Below are positions 1 to 5,011 of a DNA stretch of 6,771 nt, in pieces (the first letter of the stretch is position 1; every line of letters begins with the position of its first letter). Under the pieces are notes generated by a model. The model did not search any database. It saw only the letters and a program-made list of their open reading frames with translations, and had not been told where the DNA came from. Location: the NCBI GenBank assembly GCA_030640565.1, contig DAOWJD010000004.1, positions 1 through 6,771 of the forward strand, given 5' to 3'. The position numbers and the translations under genes were made by a program. This stretch comes from Nanobdellota archaeon (GTDB lineage Archaea; Nanobdellota; Nanobdellia; Pacearchaeales; GW2011-AR1).

Positions 1-126
1 ATTCGTTTTTTTATTTCAGAAGGCCTAGAATCCAGGCCTTCTCCTATTCAAGAAATTAAATTTTATAAGGAAGGCGGCAATTCCTCGCTCGGTTTAAAAG
101 CCGAGGTATCCTTGCCGCAGATGTAA
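1..126 (+). CDS. C-terminal tail of an upstream protein, probably TnpB of an IS200/IS605 element (partial)
   Basis: Frame 1 is open from the window edge to a TAA at 124-126, giving 41 visible residues; the other two forward frames are closed within the first 60 bases. The tail reads through a strong hairpin, and its last residues include GGNSSLGLKAEVSLPQ. Short Gly/Ser-rich tails that translate the right-end hairpin are typical of TnpB proteins of the IS200/IS605 family, the RNA-guided nucleases that accompany these transposons. No catalytic motif is visible because only the extreme C-terminus is inside the window, so the TnpB call rests mainly on the hairpin. The stop overlaps the map start by one base (TAATG). 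Alternative: the last codons of an unrelated gene in an operon with map, since a TAATG junction is also a classic coupling arrangement. Confidence 0.5.
   Translation: MRFFISEGLESRPSPIQEIKFYKEGGNSSLGLKAEVSLPQM
18..42. repeat. Perfect 9-bp inverted repeat, 7-nt spacer
   Basis: AGAAGGCCT (18-26) and AGGCCTTCT (34-42) are exact reverse complements. No T-run follows on the plus strand and no U-run would follow on the minus strand, so it does not look like an intrinsic terminator. It lies inside the open frame upstream of map and may be a stem of the guide RNA proposed for this end. Confidence 0.7.
74..118 (+). mobile_element. Right-end hairpin resembling an IS200/IS605 terminus
   Basis: An outer stem GCGGCAA (74-80) pairs perfectly with TTGCCGC (112-118). 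Inside it, CTCGGTT (88-94) pairs with AGCCGAG (99-105) with one G-U pair, closing a TAAA loop (95-98). Asymmetric unpaired stretches lie on the left (81-87) and right (106-111). An imperfect nested hairpin with an outer stem, internal bulges and a TAAA-type loop at the end of tnpB is the familiar form of IS200/IS605 right ends, which the Y1 transposase recognises as single-stranded DNA and which also forms the 3' part of the TnpB guide RNA. The block is clearly more GC-rich than its surroundings. The left end and any tnpA lie outside the window, so the element boundary cannot be fixed. Confidence 0.55.
93..99 (+). promoter_or_regulatory. Candidate TATA box for map inside the right-end hairpin
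   Basis: TTTAAAA at 93-99 lies 33 to 27 bases before the map ATG (126). That is near the spacing seen for the other candidate TATA boxes in this window, and predicts a start site within a few bases of the ATG. The same bases form the top of the inner hairpin stem and its loop. The alternative is transcription from further upstream, with translational coupling at TAATG. Confidence 0.35.
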
Positions 127-1031
127 TGAACAAAGAAAAAATCCTTAAGGCAGGCAAAATAGCTTCAGAAGTCAGAAAATATGCAAGAACCATTATAAAG
201 AAAGATGTTCCTCTCTTAGAAATTGCAGAGAAAATTGAAGCAAAAACAGAAGAGCTAGGAGGAAAACCCGCATTCCCTGTAAATCTTAGCATAAATAATA
301 TTTCTGCACATTATACTCCTTCACATGATGATAAAACTCTGGCTCATGGTTTATTAAAAGTTGATTTTGGAGTTCACATTGACGGTTGGGTAGCTGATAA
401 TGCTTTTTCAGTTGATTTAGAAAACAGCGAGGAGAATAAAAAACTTATAAAAGCTTCTGAAGATGCTCTTGATAGTGCACTTAAGTTAATAAAAGATAAA
501 GGGGTGGTGGATGGGGTAGTGGTGGATATATCCACGAATGAAACAGGAGACATAATTTCTAAAACAATAGAATCTCATGGTTTTTCCCCTATAATAAATC
601 TCTCAGGACACAGCATGGATAATTATGAACTACATTCTGGAATTACTATTCCTAATGTTAATGACAACAGAAAAATAAAGTTTAAAGAAGGTGTTTATGC
701 TTTTGAGCCTTTTGCAACAACAGGCAGTGGAAAAGTTCATGACGGAAAACCTTCTGGAATTTATGAATTAAAAGATACAAAAAATATAAGAAATCCTATT
801 TCAAGGGAAGTTCTTGAATTTATAACAAAAGAATATAATACTTTGCCTTTTTGCTCAAGATGGGTTGTAAAAAAGATAGGAATAAAGGCTTTGTTTGGTT
901 TAAAGCATTTAGAAGATAATGGAAACCTGTACCAGTTTGCTCAGCTTGTAGAAGTAGCAGGAAGCAAAGTCAGCCAAACAGAGCAGACGATTTTAATCTC
1001 AGAAGATGGTGTTATTGTGACGAGTGAGTAA
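126..1031 (+). CDS. map: Type II methionine aminopeptidase
   Basis: Cytosolic metalloprotease that removes the initiator Met from new proteins whose second residue is small. The 301-aa product covers the whole pita-bread fold. Conserved blocks include GGKPAFPVNLSIN (45-57), the substrate-binding His62, DFGVHIDG (80-87) and EPFATTG (194-200). The five metal ligands can be assigned as D80, D91, H162, E194 and E286, with H170 matching the second active-site His. The helical insert typical of type II enzymes (GTLPFxxRW-like motif, here NTLPFCSRW at 238-246) confirms the archaeal/eukaryotic class. The spacing D91-H162 looks about 11 residues longer than my recollection of the Pyrococcus enzyme, and the extra part coincides with a Gly/Val/Asp stretch encoded by a G-rich repeat. 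The ATG at 126 gives a family-length N-terminus. No Shine-Dalgarno sequence lies at normal spacing. Its stop touches the stop of convergent cdc48. Confidence 0.97.
   Translation: MNKEKILKAGKIASEVRKYARTIIKKDVPLLEIAEKIEAKTEELGGKPAFPVNLSINNISAHYTPSHDDKTLAHGLLKVDFGVHIDGWVADNAFSVDLENSEENKKLIKASEDALDSALKLIKDKGVVDGVVVDISTNETGDIISKTIESHGFSPIINLSGHSMDNYELHSGITIPNVNDNRKIKFKEGVYAFEPFATTGSGKVHDGKPSGIYELKDTKNIRNPISREVLEFITKEYNTLPFCSRWVVKKIGIKALFGLKHLEDNGNLYQFAQLVEVAGSKVSQTEQTILISEDGVIVTSE
501..535 (+). repeat. G-rich imperfect tandem repeat and 14-bp palindrome inside map
   Basis: Bases 501-526 are two imperfect copies of a GGGGTRGTGGTGGAT-like unit (501-512 and 513-527), encoding the repetitive residues GVVDGVVVD. 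GTGGATATATCCAC at 522-535 is a perfect 14-bp palindrome. The tract has several GG/GGGG runs within 25 bases, enough in principle for a two-tier G-quadruplex, and stands out in an AT-rich gene. Reading frame is preserved. Confidence 0.6.
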
Positions 1032-3326
1032 TCATCCAAAATAAGAACCTTCAACAGGAACAGCTGCCTTTGCAGATTTTAGGAAACTATCTTCCATCTT
1101 TTTATAAACTTCAAGTATTGGCTTGCTTACACTTGGTTTTATCTTTTTCATAGCTTCATTAAAGTGTTTGTTTCTCACTTGCTTTGTTTCCTTACTCTCT
1201 CTCAGAGCAATCATTGCAGCTTCTCTCACAAATGCCTCAATATCTGCTCCTGTAAATCCTATTGTTTTCCTTGAAAGATCTTCTAGAATAACATCTTTTG
1301 CAAGAGGCATGTTTTTTGTGTGAATTTTCAAAATCTGAAGTCTACCTTCTTCTTTAGGTGCTCCAACTAAAAGAACTTTATCAAATCTTCCAGGTCTTAA
1401 AAGTCCTGGATCAAGCATATCTGGTCGATTTGTTGCACCAATAACTAAAACATCATTAAGGTCTTCAAGCCCATCCATTTCTGCAAGCAGTTGATTTAAA
1501 ACCCTTTCAGTAACTTTTGTTCCTACTTCAACTCCCCTCTTTCCTGCAAGCGCATCAATTTCGTCAAAGAAAATAATACATGGAGAAACTTGTCTTGCTC
1601 TTTCAAAGACTTTCCTCATTCCTTCTTCTGATTTACCAACCCACATACTTAGCAAGCTTGGACCTTTAACTTGAATAAAGTTTGCTTCAGATTCTTTAGC
1701 CACAGCTTTTGCAAGAAGAGTTTTACCTGTTCCAGGCGGACCATAAAGCAATACACCCCTTGAAGGTCTTATTCCCATTCTTTTAAAGGTTTCAGGGTGT
1801 TTCAAAGGCCATTCAACAACTTCTTTAAGTTCTCGCTTAACCATATCAATCCCTCCAACATCCTCCCAGTTAACATTAGGTGTCTCAACAAGAACTTCCC
1901 TCATTGCAGAAGGTCTAACATTTTTAAGAGCATCTATGAAATCAGCATGTTTAACAATTAATTTTGCAAGAATTTCTTGAGGAATTTGTTCTTCTTGGTC
2001 AAGATTAATTTTTGGAAGAAGTTTTCTTAGAACACTCATAGCAGCTTCTTTTGCAAGAGCTTCTAAATCAGCTCCAACAAAACCATGTGTTATAGAAGCA
2101 ATTTCCTCAAGTTTAACATTTTTTGTAAGAGGCATTCCTCTTGTATGAATTTTTAAAATTGCAAGTCTTCCTTCTTTACTTGGAACATTTATTTCTATTT
2201 CCCTATCAAATCTTCCAGGCCTTCTTAAAGCAGGATCAATAGCATTAACTCTGTTTGTTGCAGCAACAACAATCACTTTTCCCCTAGATTTAAGACCATC
2301 CATCGCTGTTAACAATTGGGAAACAACACGCCTTTCAACTTCTCCTGTAACTTCTTCTCTTTTTGGAGCTATTGCATCAATTTCGTCAATAAATATAATT
2401 GTTGGGGATGTTTTTTCTGCTTCTTCAAAAATATCTCTTATTTTCTTCTCAGATTCACCATAGAATTTTGACATAATTTCAGGACCATTCAAAAGTATGA
2501 AATTAGCCTCAGACTCATTTGCAACAGCTTTAGCTAACAAAGTTTTACCTGCTCCAGGAGGACCATGAAGCAAAACACCTTTTGGAGGTTCTATACCAAG
2601 TCTCTGGAAAATTTCAGGGTGTTTCATAGGAATCTCTACCATTTCCCTTATTTTTTTAATTTCTTCTGAAAGTCCACCAATGTCTTCATAATTTATTTCA
2701 GGAATGTTTTCATCTGTTAATTCAACAGCCTTAGGACTTAAGGAAACCTGTGTATTTTCTCCGATTATAACTGGTTGATTTGGACTTGTATTTATAACTA
2801 AAAATTTAATTTGCGTAAATCCTCCTCCAAGCTGACCAAAACCCATGTTTCCAAACATATCCCCAAGTATATCTCCAAATTCTCCGCCAAATTCATCAGA
2901 AAGCAAATCTTTTCTTCTCTGAACTCCTCCAAGAACAACAACATCTCCTTTAACAACAGCTCTTCCCAATAAACCATTTCTTAAACTCTCAGGTTCTGCC
3001 TGAACCATTATATTTTTCTGTGCAGGGGCAATTATTATTTTTTTTGCTTCTTTAACTTCTGCCTTTGAAACTTTTACTATTTCTCCAATACCTGTCTTTG
3101 CATTTTTTCTTAGAATTCCGTCAATCCTTATAATTCCTTCTCCAACATCTGCAGGATATGCTCTATCAGCAATCGCCACACCTTCTCTATTTCCTTTAAT
3201 CGCAATAATATCTCCTTTTCTGATGCCAAGCTCCCTCATAACTTCACCATCTATTCTTGCTACTCCTTTATAAGCATCATCCTGTTGTGCTTCAACAACC
3301 TTAAGCTGAACTTCTTTTTTTGTCAT
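1032..3326 (-). CDS. cdc48: Cdc48/VCP-type AAA+ ATPase (VAT)
   Basis: Hexameric unfoldase that threads substrates through two stacked ATPase rings, in archaea probably feeding the 20S proteasome. The 764-aa protein has a substrate-binding N domain (about 5-185, double-psi barrel then the CDC48 domain 2 fold), D1 (about 205-440) and D2 (about 480-730). D1 shows Walker A GPPGAGKT (255-262), Walker B IIFIDEID (D314/E315), sensor N358 and arginine fingers R369/R372. D2 shows GPPGTGKT (529-536), IIFFDEID (D588/E589), N633 and R644/R647. Aromatic pore loops are present in both rings (KFYG 287-290 and MWVG 561-564), as is usual in archaeal homologues, so both probably grip substrate. A Gly/Phe-rich stretch at about 140-170 lengthens the N-domain end. 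The C-terminus is SYFG, a near-match to the proteasome-docking HbYX motif. The start lies one base after the stop of the upstream gene, implying coupled translation. Confidence 0.98.
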   Translation of the reverse strand: MTKKEVQLKVVEAQQDDAYKGVARIDGEVMRELGIRKGDIIAIKGNREGVAIADRAYPADVGEGIIRIDGILRKNAKTGIGEIVKVSKAEVKEAKKIIIAPAQKNIMVQAEPESLRNGLLGRAVVKGDVVVLGGVQRRKDLLSDEFGGEFGDILGDMFGNMGFGQLGGGFTQIKFLVINTSPNQPVIIGENTQVSLSPKAVELTDENIPEINYEDIGGLSEEIKKIREMVEIPMKHPEIFQRLGIEPPKGVLLHGPPGAGKTLLAKAVANESEANFILLNGPEIMSKFYGESEKKIRDIFEEAEKTSPTIIFIDEIDAIAPKREEVTGEVERRVVSQLLTAMDGLKSRGKVIVVAATNRVNAIDPALRRPGRFDREIEINVPSKEGRLAILKIHTRGMPLTKNVKLEEIASITHGFVGADLEALAKEAAMSVLRKLLPKINLDQEEQIPQEILAKLIVKHADFIDALKNVRPSAMREVLVETPNVNWEDVGGIDMVKRELKEVVEWPLKHPETFKRMGIRPSRGVLLYGPPGTGKTLLAKAVAKESEANFIQVKGPSLLSMWVGKSEEGMRKVFERARQVSPCIIFFDEIDALAGKRGVEVGTKVTERVLNQLLAEMDGLEDLNDVLVIGATNRPDMLDPGLLRPGRFDKVLLVGAPKEEGRLQILKIHTKNMPLAKDVILEDLSRKTIGFTGADIEAFVREAAMIALRESKETKQVRNKHFNEAMKKIKPSVSKPILEVYKKMEDSFLKSAKAAVPVEGSYFG

Positions 3327-3327
3327 T

Positions 3328-3693
3328 TTATCTTCTGTGTTTTTTTATTTCATTTATTTTTCCGAAATTCAGAGACAATTTATCTGCCTCTTCAAAACAT
3401 AACTTTACCATATCCCCCATAATTTTTTCCTGTTCCCTTATAAAAGAGACAATTTCTTTGGGGATTGAAACAGCATAGCTATTTCCTACTAATCTCATTT
3501 TAACTCTGAATTCTTTGTTCTTTAAATTTATAAATCTATTGTATTCCTGTTCATCTGTAGGATGAATAATTTTGCCGCTACACTTTGGGCAGATAACTGC
3601 TCTTAGAATAAATCCATTTTTAATTATTTCTGCCTTCTTCATTTTTATATCACAATTTCTACAAAGAATTGTGTTATCAAATATATCTGCCAT
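3328..3693 (-). CDS. Zinc-ribbon plus AbrB/SpoVT-like domain protein, co-operonic with cdc48
   Basis: A 121-aa two-part protein. Residues 8-45 form a treble-clef or ribbon-like zinc site with C11xxC14 and C35xxC38. Residues about 60-110 (KEFRVKMRLVGNSYAVSIPKEIV, then a GDMVKLCF-like strand) match the swapped-hairpin AbrB/MazE/SpoVT fold, whose hallmark is an R-x-x-G-N/S-S-x-x-x-x-I-P-K core. AbrB folds usually bind DNA as dimers, and some act as antitoxins or scaffolds. The basic tail KKHRR fits nucleic-acid binding. It lies one base before cdc48 on the same strand and is the first gene of the pair, so it could be an operon autoregulator or a Cdc48 adaptor. The exact role is unknown; I do not recognise a named family. 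The ATG at 3693 fits a TATA box 25-33 bases upstream. Confidence 0.85.
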   Translation of the reverse strand: MADIFDNTILCRNCDIKMKKAEIIKNGFILRAVICPKCSGKIIHPTDEQEYNRFINLKNKEFRVKMRLVGNSYAVSIPKEIVSFIREQEKIMGDMVKLCFEEADKLSLNFGKINEIKKHRR

Positions 3694-3717
3694 GTTTTTT
3701 CTTTTGTTTTATTTTGT

Positions 3718-3726
3718 TTTTAATAT
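3718..3726 (-). promoter_or_regulatory. TATA box of the AbrB-cdc48 operon
   Basis: On the minus strand ATATTAAAA lies 33 to 25 bases before the ATG at 3693, predicting a start site at or next to the ATG and thus a leaderless mRNA. The spacer between TATA and ATG is almost pure A-tracts broken by single C, T or G bases. Confidence 0.5.
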
Positions 3727-3758
3727 TCAACCGTGTCATAAGACACGGCTGGGTTGAA
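3726..3758. repeat. Long inverted repeat in the divergent promoter region
   Basis: CCGTGTC (3731-3737) and GACACGG (3742-3748) are perfect complements around a 4-base ATAA spacer. Outside them TTCAA (3726-3730) pairs with TTGAA (3754-3758), leaving CTGGG (3749-3753) as a one-sided bulge; alternatively TTCAACC pairs with GGTTGAA. It touches the upstream edge of the cdc48-operon TATA box, so it probably lies outside that transcript and is more likely a protein-binding operator than an RNA structure. Confidence 0.7.
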
Positions 3759-3809
3759 AAGAGGTAAGTAGGGATATATACCTCGTGTGTATACGAACAA
3801 AGATATACT

Positions 3810-3817
3810 ATTTAAAC
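3810..3817 (+). promoter_or_regulatory. TATA box of the signal peptidase gene
   Basis: ATTTAAAC lies 31 to 24 bases before the ATG at 3841, the spacing expected for a leaderless archaeal transcript beginning at the start codon. No Shine-Dalgarno motif precedes the ATG. Three TATAC pentamers occur just upstream, at 3777, 3790 and 3804. Confidence 0.55.
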
Positions 3818-3840
3818 ATTTTGGTTCTTGAAAATATATT

Positions 3841-4509
3841 ATGAAACATTTTAAAAACTATCAAAAGTTATTTTTAAACATGGTCTTGGAAAAAGGGGGA
3901 AAAAGATTTCTGAAGAAATTTTGGTATCTTCTCTGGAAAGACAATGGCTTTAAAGGTTGGTTATTCTCAATTGTTTTCTTATTTGTATTTATAAAATTCA
4001 TATTTTTTCCTTTTCTTAGCTTAGTTACAGGAACCTCTTTACCTTTAGCAATTGTTGAATCATGCAGTATGTATCACAAAGGAAACTTATTTTCTGACTT
4101 TGATAATTGGTGGGATCGGCAAGAAGATAAATATCCTGAATTCATAATAAATAAGTTGGATTTCAAGGATTTTCCAATGCAAAATGGATTTAATAAAGGG
4201 GACATTCTCCTCATAACTAAAGCAGATCCTGAAAAACTGGTCGTGGGAGACATAGTTATTTTTAATGTAAACCAGAGGAATCCTGTAATCCACAGAATAG
4301 TTGATATAAAAGAAATAAACAACGAAAAAGTTTTCTCTACTTTAGGAGATAATAACATGGGGCAGTTAAGCTTTGAAAAAGAAATAACTGAAAATCAATT
4401 AGTTGGAAAAGCTAGTCTAAAACTAGCTCCTTATTTAGGTTGGATAAAACTCATATTTTACGAATGGCAAAAACCTCTTTCGGAAAAAGGTCTTTGCAGT
4501 GAAAAATGA
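3841..4509 (+). CDS. Signal peptidase I, archaeal/ER type (S26B)
   Basis: Membrane-anchored serine protease that removes signal peptides from Sec-exported proteins on the outer face of the membrane. The 222-aa product has a basic cytosolic N-terminus (1-39), a transmembrane segment (about 40-62) and an extracytoplasmic catalytic domain. The catalytic Ser is S76 in SCSMYH (74-79; usually SGSM). The second catalytic residue is His151 in VIHRIV, replacing the Lys of most bacterial enzymes. Asp170 lies in the GDNN box. GDIVIF (136-141) and the C-terminal APYLGWIK (196-203) are also family-typical. Between the serine and GDIV is an unusually long stretch with DFDNWWD (86-92) and a second GDILLI (120-125). 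Start chosen because a TATA box sits 31-24 bases before it and the preceding sequence shows no better ATG. A hydrophobic segment near the C-terminus (201-207) is too short to call a second membrane span. Confidence 0.9.
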   Translation: MKHFKNYQKLFLNMVLEKGGKRFLKKFWYLLWKDNGFKGWLFSIVFLFVFIKFIFFPFLSLVTGTSLPLAIVESCSMYHKGNLFSDFDNWWDRQEDKYPEFIINKLDFKDFPMQNGFNKGDILLITKADPEKLVVGDIVIFNVNQRNPVIHRIVDIKEINNEKVFSTLGDNNMGQLSFEKEITENQLVGKASLKLAPYLGWIKLIFYEWQKPLSEKGLCSEK

Positions 4510-4533
4510 CATCAATAGGAAGATTTTTAAATT

Positions 4534-4542
4534 ATTTTAAAC
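4534..4542 (+). promoter_or_regulatory. Possible TATA box for TFS
   Basis: ATTTTAAAC at 4534-4542 predicts a start site near 4565 and a leader of about 10 bases before the ATG at 4576. It closely resembles the signal peptidase TATA box. Because TFS begins only 66 bases after the signal peptidase stop, read-through from that gene is also possible. The same T-rich stretch could serve as a terminator for the signal peptidase mRNA. Confidence 0.35.
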
Positions 4543-4575
4543 AAGAATAACAAAGTAAATTTAAAGATATTTCAA

Positions 4576-4884
4576 ATGGAATTTTGTCCAAAATGCGGTG
4601 CTGTCCTTATCCAAAAAAATAAAAGAGATCGTTGTCCTAGATGCGGCTATCTCGCAAAAGGCAAGGTAAAGTTAAAAAGCTCTGAAAAGATTGAAGAAAA
4701 AAAGAAAATCAGTATTATTTCTGAAAAAGATATTGAAGTACACCCTATAATAGAACAAGAATGTAAAAAATGTGGGCATGAAAAAGTATATTTCTGGGCT
4801 CTTCAAACCCGTGCAAGTGATGAAGCAGAAACAAAATTCTTCAAATGTACAAAGTGTGATTTTACATGGAGAGAATATAAATAA
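4576..4884 (+). CDS. tfs: Transcription elongation factor TFS (TFIIS/RPB9-like)
   Basis: Binds archaeal RNA polymerase and stimulates cleavage of the nascent RNA in backtracked complexes, rescuing arrest and aiding proofreading. The 102-aa protein has the full two-ribbon plan: N-terminal zinc ribbon C4xxC7...C20xxC23, a charged linker (about 30-55), and C-terminal zinc ribbon C63xxC66...C91xxC94. The catalytic acidic hairpin is intact: RASDEAET at 79-86, with D82 and E83 as the dyad that reaches into the polymerase active site. This separates active TFS from Rpb9-like or inhibitory paralogues that lack the acidic pair. Length is normal for the family. tRNA-Lys starts three bases after its stop, so the mRNA's 3' end is probably created by tRNA processing. 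Confidence 0.95.
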   Translation: MEFCPKCGAVLIQKNKRDRCPRCGYLAKGKVKLKSSEKIEEKKKISIISEKDIEVHPIIEQECKKCGHEKVYFWALQTRASDEAETKFFKCTKCDFTWREYK

Positions 4885-4887
4885 GCA

Positions 4888-4962
4888 GGCTCTGTAGCTC
4901 AGTCTGGTTAGAGCACTGGACTCTTAATCCAGGTGTCGGGGGTTCAAATCCCTCCAGGGCCA
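4888..4962 (+). tRNA. tRNA-Lys, anticodon CTT
   Basis: A complete 75-nt cloverleaf. Acceptor GGCTCTG (4888-4894) pairs with CAGGGCC (4955-4961) with one U-G pair. D stem is GCTC/GAGC (4897-4900/4911-4914). Anticodon stem CTGGA/TCCAG (4916-4920/4928-4932) holds loop CTCTTAA, with anticodon CTT at 4923-4925 reading AAG. T stem is GGGGG/CCCTC with loop TTCAAAT (4943-4949). Discriminator base is A4962. CCA is not encoded and there is no intron. No well-placed TATA box of its own is evident, so it may ride on the TFS transcript. Confidence 0.95.
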
Positions 4963-4982
4963 TAATTCTCATCACAATAATT

Positions 4983-4991
4983 CTTAAAAAG
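4983..4991 (+). promoter_or_regulatory. Possible TATA box for the 106-aa gene
   Basis: CTTAAAAAG at 4983-4991 lies 29 to 21 bases before the ATG at 5012, slightly closer than the other TATA boxes here. The gene could equally be the tail of the TFS-tRNA transcript. A weak AAGGAT (5005-5010) sits very close to the ATG. Confidence 0.3.
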
Positions 4992-5011
4992 AGAAAACTC
5001 TGCTAAGGATT

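Larger units (their letters stand above)
18..120 (+). ncRNA. Possible TnpB-associated guide RNA (omegaRNA/reRNA) scaffold
   Basis: Two stem-loops lie in tandem: a perfect 9-bp stem AGAAGGCCT (18-26) / AGGCCTTCT (34-42) with a 7-nt loop, then the compound hairpin at 74-118. In IS200/IS605 elements the guide RNA overlaps the 3' end of tnpB, ends at the element's right end, and takes its guide from the DNA immediately beyond. If this is such an element, the scaffold would be about here and the guide would run into the first codons of map. The two stems are seen directly; the RNA itself is inference. Confidence 0.35.

Noticed and set aside
18..42. 9-bp hairpin read as an intrinsic terminator or as a tRNA anticodon arm
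   Set aside because: No U-run follows on either strand, and the 7-base loop lacks T at position 33 on both strands.
56..292. 78-aa minus-strand frame over the start of map
   Set aside because: It is antisense to the conserved map N-terminus and to the right-end hairpin; no promoter or family signal.
3572..3757. 61-aa plus-strand frame over the zinc-ribbon/AbrB gene
   Set aside because: Antisense to the Cys motifs and runs through the inverted repeat; hydrophobic composition is the usual shadow of Lys-rich coding DNA.
4074..4358. Minus-strand frames of 94 and 68 aa within the signal peptidase gene
   Set aside because: Shadows of a clearly coding frame with catalytic motifs on the plus strand.
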